64,000 nt of DNA from DASXYG01 sp036502625. GTDB lineage: Bacteria > Actinomycetota > Actinomycetes > Streptosporangiales > Streptosporangiaceae. The notes beneath the pieces were generated by a model, which saw only the letters and a list, made by a program, of their open reading frames with translations, was not told the origin of the DNA and ran no database searches. Made by a program: the position numbers and the translations under genes. This document shows positions 8,207 through 17,745 of the stretch, piece by piece; the stretch's first letter is position 1, and each line of letters begins with the position of its first letter. Where the stretch lies: positions 1-64,000 of the forward strand of contig DASXYG010000061.1 of the NCBI GenBank assembly GCA_036502625.1, written 5' to 3'.

Positions 8207-8938
8207 GTGCGGATCGCGCTGTTCATCACGTGTGTCAACGACACGCTCTACCCGAACACCGGGAAGGCGGTCGTGCGGCTGCTGACCCGGCTCGGCCACC
8301 GGGTGGAGTTCCCCGAGGAGCAGACCTGCTGCGGGCAGATGCACCTCAACACCGGCTACCGCGGCGCCGCGCGGGAGATGGCCCGGTCCTTCGCGGCCAC
8401 CTTCGACGGCTTCGACGCCGTGGTCACGCCGTCCGGGTCCTGCGCGGGGATGATCCGCGAGTACCACCGCGGCCTGGCCGACGACGGGGGCTTCGCGGAC
8501 GCGGCCGGGCGCGTGGTGCCGCGGGTGTACGAGCTGACCGAGTTCCTGGTGGACGTGCTCGGCGTGACCGATGTCGGCGCGTACTTCCCGCACCGCGTGA
8601 CCTACCACCCGACGTGCCACAGCCTGCGGATGCTCGGCGTCGGCGACCGGCCGTACGACCTGCTCTCCGCGGTGCGCGGCCTGGACCTCGCGGAGCTGGC
8701 CGGCTCGGCGGAGTGCTGCGGGTTCGGCGGCACGTTCGCGCTGAAGAACCCGGACGTCTCCGCGGCCATGTGCGCCGACAAGGTCGGCCACGTCCTGGAG
8801 ACCGGCGCCGAGGTGCTGGCCGCGGCGGACAACTCCTGCCTGATGCACATCGGCGGCGCGCTCGATCGGCAGCGTACGGGCGTCCGCGTGCTGCACATCG
8901 CGGAGATCCTGGCGTCCACGGAGGAGGAGCCCGCGTGA
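8207..8938 (+). CDS. lutA: L-lactate utilization protein LutA (CCG-domain Fe-S protein)
   Basis: 243 residues with two CCG domains: TCCGQMHLNTGY near residue 40 and AECCGFGGTF near 175, plus TYHPTCHS near 140. These Cys clusters are the hallmark of the LutA/LldE/GlpC family. With LutB and LutC it oxidises L-lactate to pyruvate. Retro-aldol-type cleavage of 2,4-diketo-3-deoxy-L-fuconate yields L-lactate plus pyruvate, so LutABC closes the pathway encoded upstream. The gene begins only 5 nt after the AKR stop. Confidence 0.93.
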   Translation: MRIALFITCVNDTLYPNTGKAVVRLLTRLGHRVEFPEEQTCCGQMHLNTGYRGAAREMARSFAATFDGFDAVVTPSGSCAGMIREYHRGLADDGGFADAAGRVVPRVYELTEFLVDVLGVTDVGAYFPHRVTYHPTCHSLRMLGVGDRPYDLLSAVRGLDLAELAGSAECCGFGGTFALKNPDVSAAMCADKVGHVLETGAEVLAAADNSCLMHIGGALDRQRTGVRVLHIAEILASTEEEPA

Positions 8939-10437
8939 AGGTCGAGCTGGGCATGCCCACGTTCCCGCAGGCCGCGGCCGAGGCCGTGGACGACGCGCAG
9001 CTTCGGCACAACCTGCGGAAGGCCACCCACACGATCCGCGCGAAGCGCGCCAAGGTCGTCGGCGAGCTGCCCGACTGGGCGGAGCTGCGCGCGGCGGGCG
9101 CGGCCATCAAGGACCACACGCTGCGCAACCTCGACACCTACCTGGAGCGGCTCGAAGCCGCGGTCACCGCGGCCGGCGGCCACGTCCACTGGGCGGCCGA
9201 CGGCGACGAGGCCAACCGCATCGCCACGAGCCTCGTACGCGCCACCGGCGAGACCGAGGTCGTCAAGGTCAAGTCGATGGCCACGCAGGAGATCGGGCTG
9301 AACGAGGCGTTCGAGCGCGCCGGGATCACCGCGTACGAGACCGACCTCGCCGAGCTGATCGTGCAGCTCGGCCACGACACCCCGTCGCACATCCTCGTCC
9401 CGGCCATCCACCGGAACCGGTCGGAGATCCGCGAGATCTTCCTCGACGAGATGGCCAAGTGGGGGCGGCCCGCGCCGGCCGACCTCACCGACGAGCCCGC
9501 CGCGCTGGCCGAGGCGGCACGCCGCCACCTGCGGGAACGGTTCCTGTCGGCGAAGGTCGGCGTCTGCGGGGCGAACTTCGCGGTCGCGGAGACCGGCACG
9601 CTGGCGATCTTCGAGTCCGAGGGCAACGGGCGGATGTGCCTGACGCTGCCGGAGACGCTGATCGCCGTGGTGGGCATCGAGAAGATCGTGCCGACCTGGC
9701 GCGACCTCGAGGTGTTCGCCCAGCTCCTGCCCCGGTCGTCCACCGGGGAGCGGATGAACCCGTACACCTCGACGTTCAGCGGCGTGACGCCCGGCGACGG
9801 GCCGCGCGACTTCCACCTGATCCTGCTGGACAACGGCCGCACGAAAGCGCTCGCCGACGAGGTCGGCCGGCAGGCGCTGCGCTGCATCCGCTGCTCCGCC
9901 TGCCTGAACGTCTGCCCGGTGTACGAGCACGCGGGCGGCCACGCGTACGGCTCGACGTACCCGGGCCCGATCGGCGCGATCCTCACCCCGCAGCTCCGCG
10001 GCACCACGACGGCGCTCGACGCGTCCCTGCCGTACGCCTCGTCGCTGTGCGGCGCCTGCTACGAGGTGTGCCCGGTGGCCATCAACATCCCCGAGGTCCT
10101 CGTCCACCTGCGCGCCCGCGTCGTGGAGACGCACGGCGGCGAGGGGACGCCCGGCAGCGGCGAGCCGCGCCCCACGACCGGCGCCCGGTGGGGGCTGGTG
10201 CGGACGAAGGCGGCGCACTCGGCGGAGCGCGCCGCGATGGGCGCCGCCGGCTGGGTGTTCGCCGACGCGCGGCGGCTGCGGCGCGCGCAACGGCTCGCCG
10301 CCAAGACCCGCCGCATCGTCCCGAAACACCGTGTGCCAGGCCCGCTGCACGCCTGGACCGACACCCGCGACGTGCCGGCCGTCCCGGCGGAGTCGTTCCG
10401 CGACTGGTGGGCGCGGACGGACGGGGGCACGCGGTGA
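8935..10437 (+). CDS. lutB: L-lactate utilization Fe-S protein LutB
   Basis: 500 residues. The N-terminal LUD domain carries the ligand-binding core (HILVPAIHRNR, AETGTLAIFESEGNGRM). The C-terminal ferredoxin part has two [4Fe-4S] motifs, CIRCSACLNVCP and CGACYEVCP, followed by a basic helical tail. GTG 8935 overlaps the lutA stop and has GGAGGAGG upstream. Length and domain order are typical of LutB/LldF. Confidence 0.95.
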   Translation: MKVELGMPTFPQAAAEAVDDAQLRHNLRKATHTIRAKRAKVVGELPDWAELRAAGAAIKDHTLRNLDTYLERLEAAVTAAGGHVHWAADGDEANRIATSLVRATGETEVVKVKSMATQEIGLNEAFERAGITAYETDLAELIVQLGHDTPSHILVPAIHRNRSEIREIFLDEMAKWGRPAPADLTDEPAALAEAARRHLRERFLSAKVGVCGANFAVAETGTLAIFESEGNGRMCLTLPETLIAVVGIEKIVPTWRDLEVFAQLLPRSSTGERMNPYTSTFSGVTPGDGPRDFHLILLDNGRTKALADEVGRQALRCIRCSACLNVCPVYEHAGGHAYGSTYPGPIGAILTPQLRGTTTALDASLPYASSLCGACYEVCPVAINIPEVLVHLRARVVETHGGEGTPGSGEPRPTTGARWGLVRTKAAHSAERAAMGAAGWVFADARRLRRAQRLAAKTRRIVPKHRVPGPLHAWTDTRDVPAVPAESFRDWWARTDGGTR

Positions 10438-11066
10438 ACGCACGCGACCGTGTCCTCGCCCGCGTCCGCGCGGCGCTCGCCGACGTGCCCGAGCGCGCAC
10501 CCGAGGACGTCACCCGCGCGTACGACATGGCGCGCGACATCGGCGACCCCGTGGACGTGCTGTCCGACCGGCTCGTCGACTACCGGGCGATCGTCCACGA
10601 GGTCGGCGCGGACGGCCTCGGCACGGCGATCGCGGCCGCGCTGAACCGCCGCGAGGCGCGGCGCGTCGTGGTGCCGCCGGGCGCGCCGGAGGAGTGGCGG
10701 GACGCCGTGGCCGCCGGCGGCGCCGAGGCCGTGGGCGACGAACCGCCGCTGGCCGCGCGCGACCTCGACGCGCTCGACGGCGTCGTCACGGGATGCGCCG
10801 CCGCGATCGCGCTGACCGGCACGATCGTGCTCGACGCCGGGCCCGGCCAGGGGCGGCGGATGCTCAGCCTGGTGCCCGACTACCACCTGTGCGTCGTGAC
10901 GGCGCGGGAGATCGTCGCCACGGTGCCGGAGGCGATCGAACGCCTCGACCCCGCGCGCCCGCTGACGTGGATCAGCGGGCCGTCGGCCACCAGCGACATC
11001 GAGCTGAACCGCGTCGAGGGCGTGCACGGGCCGCGCACCCTCGAAGTGCTGATCGTCCGCGCCTGA
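10434..11066 (+). CDS. lutC: L-lactate utilization protein LutC
   Basis: 210-residue LUD-domain protein, the third subunit of the L-lactate oxidising system. Family features include ALTGTIVLDAGPGQGRR near residue 125, LVPDYHLCVV and a C-terminal GPSATSDIELNRVEGVHGP segment typical of LutC/LldG. GTG 10434 overlaps the lutB stop. Last gene of the operon; 246 bp without a gene follow and I see no strong terminator there. Confidence 0.94.
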   Translation: MNARDRVLARVRAALADVPERAPEDVTRAYDMARDIGDPVDVLSDRLVDYRAIVHEVGADGLGTAIAAALNRREARRVVVPPGAPEEWRDAVAAGGAEAVGDEPPLAARDLDALDGVVTGCAAAIALTGTIVLDAGPGQGRRMLSLVPDYHLCVVTAREIVATVPEAIERLDPARPLTWISGPSATSDIELNRVEGVHGPRTLEVLIVRA

Positions 11067-11312
11067 CGCCGCACCCGGAGAATTCACCGAACGGGTGGAA
11101 ACCGCGCGCCCCGCCCGCGCGTCGAACGTAGAGCGGGCGCTGTCCCGTACGGGCCCGGCACCCGCCCGGGGCCGTACGACCAGGGGCTTTGCGACGACAC
11201 GGGTCACGGTCGAGAATCGGGGCATATGTCCGCTGGACGTAAGAGGGAACCAGCGGCGCGCGCCGCCCCGGCGGGCGCCGACCGCCAACGGCAGGGAACG
11301 GAGTGACCCCCC

Positions 11313-12314
11313 TTGCGCTGGACGCGTGCAGGTCGCACCCTCGGCCTCCTCGGCATCGCCGGCCTGTCCGCCGCCGCCACGGTCGGCTTCGGCACCTCCG
11401 CATTCGCCTCCCCCGCCGACGGCGGCAACACGAAGACGACCGCACCGGCCGAGGCGTCCACCACGACCGCCACCGTCACCCTCACACGCCTCACCGGTTC
11501 CACAGTGAAATCCGGCGGCACGGCCAAGTTCCACGTCGTGGTGTCCGTCACCAAGAACCCGCCGATCACGGAAGCCAAGCTGACGCTCGGCCGCTCGCTC
11601 TCCGGCGGCACCGTGACCTGGACGAACTGCGGCGGCAACGTGGTCCACAGCTCGACATGCACGGTCGGGACGCTGGAGAAGGACACCACCGCGGACGCCA
11701 CGCTCGTCACCGCGAAGTACAAGACGGACACCCCGATCACGGTGACCGCGGCCCTGAGCGGGACGGGCGCGGACAAGAACGGGCTTGACCCCCTTCCCTC
11801 GGCAGCACAGTCCTTCATCGTGAAGAAGGCGCCCACCGCGACGCCCACGCCCACGAAGACCGCGAAGCCGACGCCGACCAAGTCGCACAAGCCCACCTCG
11901 CACCCGACGAAGTCGCACACCTCGCATTCCCACGCCGCGAAGCCGCCGGCCACGCACCACGCGAAGACCCCGTCCGTCCCGCAGGACAACGGCCACGTGC
12001 CGCTCCCGACCACCGTGCCCACGTCCGGCCTGCCGAGCGTCCCGAACGGCACCCAGTCGCCGTTCCCGTTCGACCCCCCGACGTCCACGGCGGTGCCCAC
12101 GCTGCCGACCGTCGCGCCGTCGCCGGACGGCCCGGTGCGCACCCCGAACGTCGCCGACCCGCAGAAGAAGGCCACCGGCCTGGTCCGCAGCGACGCCGTG
12201 AGCGTGCCCGCCGCGGCCGCCGCCGCGTTCATCGGCCTCGGCGCGGGCACCCTCATCACCCGTGCCGTCCGCCGCCGCGGCCTGTGGCACCCCATCGGCC
12301 GCCACCGCGAATAG
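11313..12314 (+). CDS. Secreted, membrane-anchored Thr/Pro/His-rich surface protein
   Basis: 333 residues with a TTG start (GGAACGGAG site upstream). A signal peptide covers about residues 1-32 (cleavage near AFA-SPA). A beta-sandwich-like domain (about 45-165) with two Cys follows, then a long Thr/Pro/Lys/His-rich stalk (TPTKTAKPTPTKSHKP) and a C-terminal hydrophobic segment ending in RRRGLWHP, a stop-transfer anchor without LPXTG. No family is recognised beyond resemblance of the folded part to DUF11-like adhesion repeats. Same architecture as the next gene. Confidence 0.75.
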   Translation: MRWTRAGRTLGLLGIAGLSAAATVGFGTSAFASPADGGNTKTTAPAEASTTTATVTLTRLTGSTVKSGGTAKFHVVVSVTKNPPITEAKLTLGRSLSGGTVTWTNCGGNVVHSSTCTVGTLEKDTTADATLVTAKYKTDTPITVTAALSGTGADKNGLDPLPSAAQSFIVKKAPTATPTPTKTAKPTPTKSHKPTSHPTKSHTSHSHAAKPPATHHAKTPSVPQDNGHVPLPTTVPTSGLPSVPNGTQSPFPFDPPTSTAVPTLPTVAPSPDGPVRTPNVADPQKKATGLVRSDAVSVPAAAAAAFIGLGAGTLITRAVRRRGLWHPIGRHRE

Positions 12315-12446
12315 CCCACGCCGCGCCCCTCCCGGCGCATGTGTCAACACGGACATGAATGGTCACACTGGGTACTAGGTACTTCACAGAGCGGTGATCA
12401 TTTGTGTCCCGGGGTGGGGGCACGACCAAATTTCGGGGGTGGCCTC

Positions 12447-13520
12447 ATGTCGCGTACCGGCGGATACGTACGACGTACCGTCGTCCGCTGCCTCGTTCTC
12501 GCCGGCGTCGCCGTACTCGGACTGACCGCGACCACCCCCCTCGCCGGCGCCGCCCCCCGCAACGGAACCCCTCGCACCCCGACCGGCTCCGCGTCGCCGA
12601 CCTCGGCGTCGCCGTCCTCGGCCACGCCCACCACGGCGTCGCCGTCGCCAACGGGAAGCGCCACCACGGAACGCGAGTCGGCCTCCGCGAGCGCCTCCCC
12701 GACCCGGACGAAGACGCCCGCCCGGACCTCGCCCTCGCCGAGCCCGACGCACACCCGCATCCGGCTGCACACCACCGTCGTCGGCGTGCGGGCCGTCAGC
12801 GCCGGGCTGCCCCGCGCGCACTACACGCTGCGGATCGGCGCCGCGGGCGGCACCGCGCGCAAGGTGGTCGCCGCGATCTCCGTACGGCCGCGCGGCACCC
12901 GGTTCACCGGCCCGCGCGCCTGCACCGGGCGGTCCACCGTCCACTGCCGCCTCGGCACCGTCCACGGCACCCGCGCGCTGCGCTTCCACCAGCGCGGCCA
13001 CCTGGCGTCGTCGGCGCGGCTGACCCTGTACGTCACGGCGAGCGCGGCGAACGCGCCCGCCGAGCGGTCGACCACGGTGCTGGTGTTCCGCCGCACCCCG
13101 CCGCGTACGGTGCACCGGTCGGTGCCGCGCTACGTGCGGGAGCCTGTGGTCACCCGGCACGACGTCCAGGCGGTCCCCGCGGCGCCGCGGGCCACGCTCG
13201 CCGCGCCGCCTCCGGTGACCGTGCTCGCCTCGCCGCCCGCCGTGACCGGGGCGGCGCCGGCCCGGGGGAACATCGGCGGCCGGGAGGCCGGGCCCGCGCC
13301 GGCGCGGCCGCAGCTCCCGGTGATCGCGCCGCGGCCCGGCCCGCGGCCCACCCCGAACGGCGCGCCGGTCACCGTACGGCCCGTCGCGGACGGCCACGAG
13401 CTGACCGGCGACGCGTCCGGCATGCCGACCCGGACGATCTTCGGGCTGCTCGCCGCGGCCGCGTCGTTCGTGGGCCTGGTGACCGCGCTGGTGCTCGTGC
13501 GCCGCCGCAACGAGCAGTGA
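12447..13520 (+). CDS. Secreted, membrane-anchored Ser/Thr/Pro-rich surface protein
   Basis: 357 residues. Signal peptide about 1-36 (LAGAA), a Ser/Thr/Pro-rich segment of about 70 residues, a folded domain (about 105-215) with two Cys (ACTGRSTVHC), a Pro-rich stalk and a C-terminal transmembrane helix followed by RRRNEQ. GGGGGTGG lies upstream of ATG 12447. Overall plan matches the preceding gene although sequence similarity is low. Function is unknown; a cell-surface structural or adhesive role is likely. It ends 1 bp before the stop of the convergent gene. Confidence 0.72.
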   Translation: MSRTGGYVRRTVVRCLVLAGVAVLGLTATTPLAGAAPRNGTPRTPTGSASPTSASPSSATPTTASPSPTGSATTERESASASASPTRTKTPARTSPSPSPTHTRIRLHTTVVGVRAVSAGLPRAHYTLRIGAAGGTARKVVAAISVRPRGTRFTGPRACTGRSTVHCRLGTVHGTRALRFHQRGHLASSARLTLYVTASAANAPAERSTTVLVFRRTPPRTVHRSVPRYVREPVVTRHDVQAVPAAPRATLAAPPPVTVLASPPAVTGAAPARGNIGGREAGPAPARPQLPVIAPRPGPRPTPNGAPVTVRPVADGHELTGDASGMPTRTIFGLLAAAASFVGLVTALVLVRRRNEQ

Positions 13521-13521
13521 C

Positions 13522-15000
13522 TCACGCCGGGCGCACGACCCGCAGCGCCCGTGGCCGCTTGGTGAACGTGACGGCGGTGTCGGCGGAGAACGCCTCGCCG
13601 TCGGCGGCCAGCAGCAGCGGCCCGTCGGCGGAGCGCACGGCGAACCGGTGGGCGCGCCATTCCATGTAGTGGCCGGTGATGCCCATCGGCCCGGCGAGCA
13701 GGGCGTACGCGGCGCTGAGCCGGGGGTAGGAGGACGCGGCGGTGACCAGGCGTACGTCGAGCAGGCCGTCGGTCAGCCGGGCGCGCCGCGCGGGGGCCAC
13801 ACCGCGCGCGGAGTAGCGGCAGTTGCCCACGAACATCGCCCACACGCGCAGCCGTTTCCCGTCGACCTCGCAGGTCACCGGCTCGGCGTGGCGGAGCACC
13901 CGGGCGGCGGCGACCACCAGCGCGGGCCACTTGCCGAGGCGGTCCTCCAGCCGCTCGCGGCGCTCCACGAGCCGCGGGTAGACGCCGAGGCCCGAGGTGT
14001 TGAGGAACGTACGGCCGTCGCCCGACGCGGTGTCGACGCGGCCGACGTCGACCCGGGCGAGGCGGCCCGCGCGGTACGCCTCGATGGCGTCGGCGGGGGT
14101 GGGCAGGCCGAGGGCGCGGGAGAAGTGGTCGAGCGTGCCGGACGGCACCGGCAGCAGCGGCACGTCGTGGCGCAGCGCCGCGTCGGCGCCCGCGCCGACC
14201 GTGCCGTCGCCGCCGGCCACCGCGAGGACGGCCGCGCCCGCGGCCGCGTCGTCGAGCACGGCCGTGATGTCGTCGTCCGGGCCCGTACGGATGATCCGCG
14301 CCGCGGGGAACGCCGCGCGCAACGCGTCCTCGGCGGGGTCGGCCTCCTCGGCGCCGGCCGCGGAGTTGATCACCGCGACGAGGCCCGTGCCGTCGGGTCG
14401 CGCGGAGACGCGGCCCGCGCCGGCCAGCCGCGCCGGCACCTCGTCCGTACGCGCGGGCGGCAGCAGGCGGCCGGCCAGCACCCCGCACGCGGTGCCGAGT
14501 GCGGCGCCGGCGATGACGTCGCCGGGATAGTGGACGCCGGTGTAGACGCGGGACGCGCCCACCGCGGCGGCCAGCAGCAGGATCGGCGCGGCCACCACGA
14601 TCGGCGCCTCAGCCGCGACGGCGACGGCGAACGCGGCGGCCGTCGCCGAATGGCCGGACGGGAAGGCCGCCGAGCCGGGCACGTGGCGGGCCAGCCGGAT
14701 CTGCGGCACGCCGCCGATGTCCGGCCTGGCGCGGTGGAACAGCCGCTTGCCCACGATGTTCGCCACGGGGCTGGCGATGCCGACACCGACGGCCGCGCGC
14801 GCGGCGGCGCGGCGCAGCCGGCCGCTGCCGGTCGCGCTGAGCGCCGCGGCCACGACGCCCCACATGACGGCGTTGTCGGCGGAGCGGGTCAACGGCGGCA
14901 GCAGGGTGTCGAGCACCCGGCTGCGTGAGGCGGCCACTCGGTCGAACGCCCGGCGGTCCCACCTGCCGAGCGCCCGCATCTGCCGCATCGGAATCCTCAT
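13522..15000 (-). CDS. PAP2 phosphatase / diacylglycerol kinase-type fusion
   Basis: 492 residues with two enzymes in one chain. The N-terminal PAP2 domain has the phosphatase motifs KRLFHRARP, PSGHS and SRVYTGVHYPGDV. The C-terminal half is a DAGK catalytic-domain/YegS-like lipid kinase with the nucleotide loop GGDGTVG and VPSGTLDHFSRALG. It likely acts on membrane lipid phosphates or polyprenyl phosphates. This fusion is an established actinobacterial architecture. ATG 15000 has AGGGCGG upstream. Confidence 0.92.
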   Translation of the reverse strand: MRIPMRQMRALGRWDRRAFDRVAASRSRVLDTLLPPLTRSADNAVMWGVVAAALSATGSGRLRRAAARAAVGVGIASPVANIVGKRLFHRARPDIGGVPQIRLARHVPGSAAFPSGHSATAAAFAVAVAAEAPIVVAAPILLLAAAVGASRVYTGVHYPGDVIAGAALGTACGVLAGRLLPPARTDEVPARLAGAGRVSARPDGTGLVAVINSAAGAEEADPAEDALRAAFPAARIIRTGPDDDITAVLDDAAAGAAVLAVAGGDGTVGAGADAALRHDVPLLPVPSGTLDHFSRALGLPTPADAIEAYRAGRLARVDVGRVDTASGDGRTFLNTSGLGVYPRLVERRERLEDRLGKWPALVVAAARVLRHAEPVTCEVDGKRLRVWAMFVGNCRYSARGVAPARRARLTDGLLDVRLVTAASSYPRLSAAYALLAGPMGITGHYMEWRAHRFAVRSADGPLLLAADGEAFSADTAVTFTKRPRALRVVRPA

Positions 15001-15023
15001 CGCCGCCCTATCTTGCCCGAACC

Positions 15024-15833
15024 TCAGCGCCGGGCGAGCTCGTAACAGGCGACGGCCGCCGCCGCGGACACGTTCAGCGAGTCGACGCCGCGGCTCATCG
15101 GGATGCGGACGCGGACGTCGGCGGCGCCGGACCACCGGGCGGACAGGCCGTCGCCCTCGGTGCCGAGCAGCAGCGCGCAGCGGTCGCCGCGGGCCGCGTC
15201 GACGGCCTCGGCCAGCGGTACGGCGTCCGGCGCGGGGGTCAGCGCGAGCAGCCGGAACCCGGCACCGGCTACCTCGCCGAGGCCCGCGCGCCAGTCGGTC
15301 ATCCGGGCGTACGGGACGGTGAACACCGCGCCCATCGAGACCTTGACCGACCGCCGGTACAGCGGGTCCGCGCAGCGCGGCGAGACCAGCACGGCGTCCA
15401 CGCCGAGCGCGGCCACGCACCGGAAGATCGCGCCCACGTTGGTGTGGTCGACGATGTCCTCGCAGACCACGAGCGTCCGCGCGCCGGCGAGCACGTCGCG
15501 TACGGCGGGCAGCGGTGTGCGCCCCATCTCGGCCAGCGCGCCCCGGTGCACGGGGTAGCCCGCTACCGCGTCCACGACCGCCTGCTCCGCGACGTACGCC
15601 GGCGCGTCCACGCCGTCGAGCAGGTCCGCGAGCGGCGCGGCCCACCGCGGCTCCATGAGCAGCGACCGCACCGGGTAGCCCGCCGCGACGGCGCGCCTGA
15701 TCACCTTCTCGCCCTCGGCGATGAACAGCCCGTGCTCGGCCTCCAGGCTGCGCCGCAGGTTGGTGTCGCGCAGCCGGACGTACGCCGCGACCCGCGCGTC
15801 GCCGGGATCGGACACCGGAACCAGATCCGCCAT
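15024..15833 (-). CDS. TrmH/SpoU-family RNA 2'-O-methyltransferase
   Basis: 269 residues. The N-terminal substrate-binding domain (FIAEGEKVIRRAV) is followed by a SPOUT catalytic domain with the three family motifs: EDIVDHTNVGAIFR (motif 1), LLLGTEGDGLS (motif 2) and RIPMSRGVDSLNVSAAAAV (motif 3). The target is rRNA or tRNA ribose; which one cannot be told. No Shine-Dalgarno precedes ATG 15833, but CAGACT lies 6 nt before it, compatible with a leaderless start. It is 23 bp upstream of the PAP2/DAGK gene on the same strand. Confidence 0.93.
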   Translation of the reverse strand: MADLVPVSDPGDARVAAYVRLRDTNLRRSLEAEHGLFIAEGEKVIRRAVAAGYPVRSLLMEPRWAAPLADLLDGVDAPAYVAEQAVVDAVAGYPVHRGALAEMGRTPLPAVRDVLAGARTLVVCEDIVDHTNVGAIFRCVAALGVDAVLVSPRCADPLYRRSVKVSMGAVFTVPYARMTDWRAGLGEVAGAGFRLLALTPAPDAVPLAEAVDAARGDRCALLLGTEGDGLSARWSGAADVRVRIPMSRGVDSLNVSAAAAVACYELARR

Positions 15834-15975
15834 GCGCCCAGTCTGGCGGGCCCGCGCGCCCGGCCCGTACGCGACACGGTTCGGCCAAGGCTCACGCGGC
15901 GGCCTGTTACCGGACGGTTGATTTGAGTACAGTTCCACGCGTTCCGCAGGCTTCGCACCGACGGCGAGGAGCGCC

Positions 15976-17745
15976 GTGGTCACAGGACGTCATCGCACGC
16001 GGTCCCCCGAGGCCGAACGGCGGGCCCGTACGAAGACCATCGTCATGATCACCTCGATGGCGATCGCCGTGATCGTGCTGGCCGGGGGCGCCTGGGCGCT
16101 CCTCGGCGGCCACGGCGGCTGCCCGCGCGGCACCGTCGCCAGCATCGCCGCCGCGCCCGACATGGCGAACGCCCTGCAGACCCTCGCGAACCGCTACAAC
16201 TCCGACTCCGACGCCTGCGGCCAGGTGCAGGTCACCGAGCAGGACTCCGCCGACGTCCTGAACACCGTGACCGGGCGCAGCCTCACGCCCGGGTCGATCC
16301 GGCTGGACGGCTGGGTGCCGGAGTCGTCGTTCTGGCTGAACCTCGCCCGCTCCGACATCGGCGCGACCGACGCGGCCACGCCGACCAGCGGCCGTACGAG
16401 CCCGCTGCCGCTGCGCCCGACCGGCATCTCCGTGGCCCGCTCCCCCGTCGTCCTGGCCGGCACCAACGACGCGCTGAAGCGGCTCACCAAGGAGAAGGTG
16501 AAGACGAGCTGGCGGCTGCTGCTCGGGCAGTGGGCCACGTCCGGGTCCGGCGGCAAGCCGCCCGGCTGGCTCGCGCCGATGGTCTCCGACCCGACGCGCA
16601 ATGTCGCGGGCCTGGTCGCGATGGAGGCCGCGCGGTCGGAGATGGCCGGCGGCGGCGACGTGCCCGCGCGGCTGACCGGCTTCATCCGGGGCACCCAGAA
16701 GATCGCGGCGGCCAACCAGGAGGCCGTGCTCGACTACCTCGGCTCGAACCCGCCCGGCGGCACACCGCTCGGCGTGGCCAGCGAGCAAGGCGTCTGGTAC
16801 CACAACGAGTTCGGCCCGCGGACGAAGCTGGTCGCGTTCTATCCGCCCGAGGGCACCGCCACGCTGGACTACCCGTACGCCATCACCGCCGCCGACGGCC
16901 CCCGCGAGCGCGCCGCCCGCGGGTTCGGCGACCTGCTGAAATCCGCGTACGCCCGCGGCCTCATGGGCCAGCTCGGCTTCCGCGACGCCGCCGACGTCGC
17001 GGGGCCGAACCTGTACAAGGCGTACGGCATCGACCCGGCGCCGCCGAAGCTGTCCGCCCACCTCGGCCAGGGCGACCTCGAGCTCGGCCTGCGCACCTGG
17101 AACCGGCTCGGCCTGAACAGCCGCATGCTGGTGCTCGCCGACACCTCGCCCACCATCGGCCAGGCCATCCCCGGCACCGGCAAGACGCGGCTCCAGGTCG
17201 CCGCCGAGGCCGCGCGCGACGGCCTCGCGCTGTTCCCCGACGACACCGACATCGGCCTGTGGACGTTCGCCACCAAGCTCGACGGCACGCGGCCGTACAA
17301 GGAAGAGGTGCCGCTCGGCCCGCTGACCGACGTGCTCGACGGCAAGACGCGCCGGCAGCGGCTGCTCGACGCCGACGCCGCGATCCGCCCGGTCACCTCG
17401 GGCGGCAGCGGCCTGTACGACTCGATCCTGGCGGCGTACCGCGACGTCAAGCGCACGTACCGGGACGACCGCGTGCAGTCCGTGCTGATCCTGGCCGGGA
17501 GCCGGAACAGCAGCGGCATGTCGCTGAACGCCCTGCTCGCCGCGTTGAGCAAGGAGCGCGACCCGAAGAAGCCCATCGAGATCATCGCGATCGGTTTCGG
17601 CGACGCCGTGGACGCCGGCGCGCTCGACCAGATCACCAAGCCGACCGGCGGCGCCACGTACACCACCGACGATCCCGAGCAGATCGGCCGGATCTTCCTC
17701 GAAGCCGTCTCGCGCCGGGTCTGCACGCCCGAGTGCCCGCGCTGA
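15976..17745 (+). CDS. Substrate-binding-like plus VWA domain protein (paralogue 1)
   Basis: 589 residues. A cytoplasmic N-terminus, one transmembrane helix (about 22-44), an extracellular periplasmic-binding-protein-like domain (about 50-350, including ASEQGVWYHNE) and a C-terminal von Willebrand A domain (about 375-575). The MIDAS motif is DTSPT, short of the canonical DxSxS last Ser. Last residues CTPECPR pair two Cys. GTG 15976 has GAGGAG close upstream. The next gene is a tandem paralogue with the same layout and nearly the same C-terminus. Function unknown. Confidence 0.8.
   Translation: MVTGRHRTRSPEAERRARTKTIVMITSMAIAVIVLAGGAWALLGGHGGCPRGTVASIAAAPDMANALQTLANRYNSDSDACGQVQVTEQDSADVLNTVTGRSLTPGSIRLDGWVPESSFWLNLARSDIGATDAATPTSGRTSPLPLRPTGISVARSPVVLAGTNDALKRLTKEKVKTSWRLLLGQWATSGSGGKPPGWLAPMVSDPTRNVAGLVAMEAARSEMAGGGDVPARLTGFIRGTQKIAAANQEAVLDYLGSNPPGGTPLGVASEQGVWYHNEFGPRTKLVAFYPPEGTATLDYPYAITAADGPRERAARGFGDLLKSAYARGLMGQLGFRDAADVAGPNLYKAYGIDPAPPKLSAHLGQGDLELGLRTWNRLGLNSRMLVLADTSPTIGQAIPGTGKTRLQVAAEAARDGLALFPDDTDIGLWTFATKLDGTRPYKEEVPLGPLTDVLDGKTRRQRLLDADAAIRPVTSGGSGLYDSILAAYRDVKRTYRDDRVQSVLILAGSRNSSGMSLNALLAALSKERDPKKPIEIIAIGFGDAVDAGALDQITKPTGGATYTTDDPEQIGRIFLEAVSRRVCTPECPR

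Noticed and set aside
8935..11066. LutB/LutC as part of an electron-bifurcating or glycolate oxidase system
   Set aside because: No flavin glycolate oxidase subunits (GlcD/E) are nearby, and the A-B-C order and motifs match LutABC.
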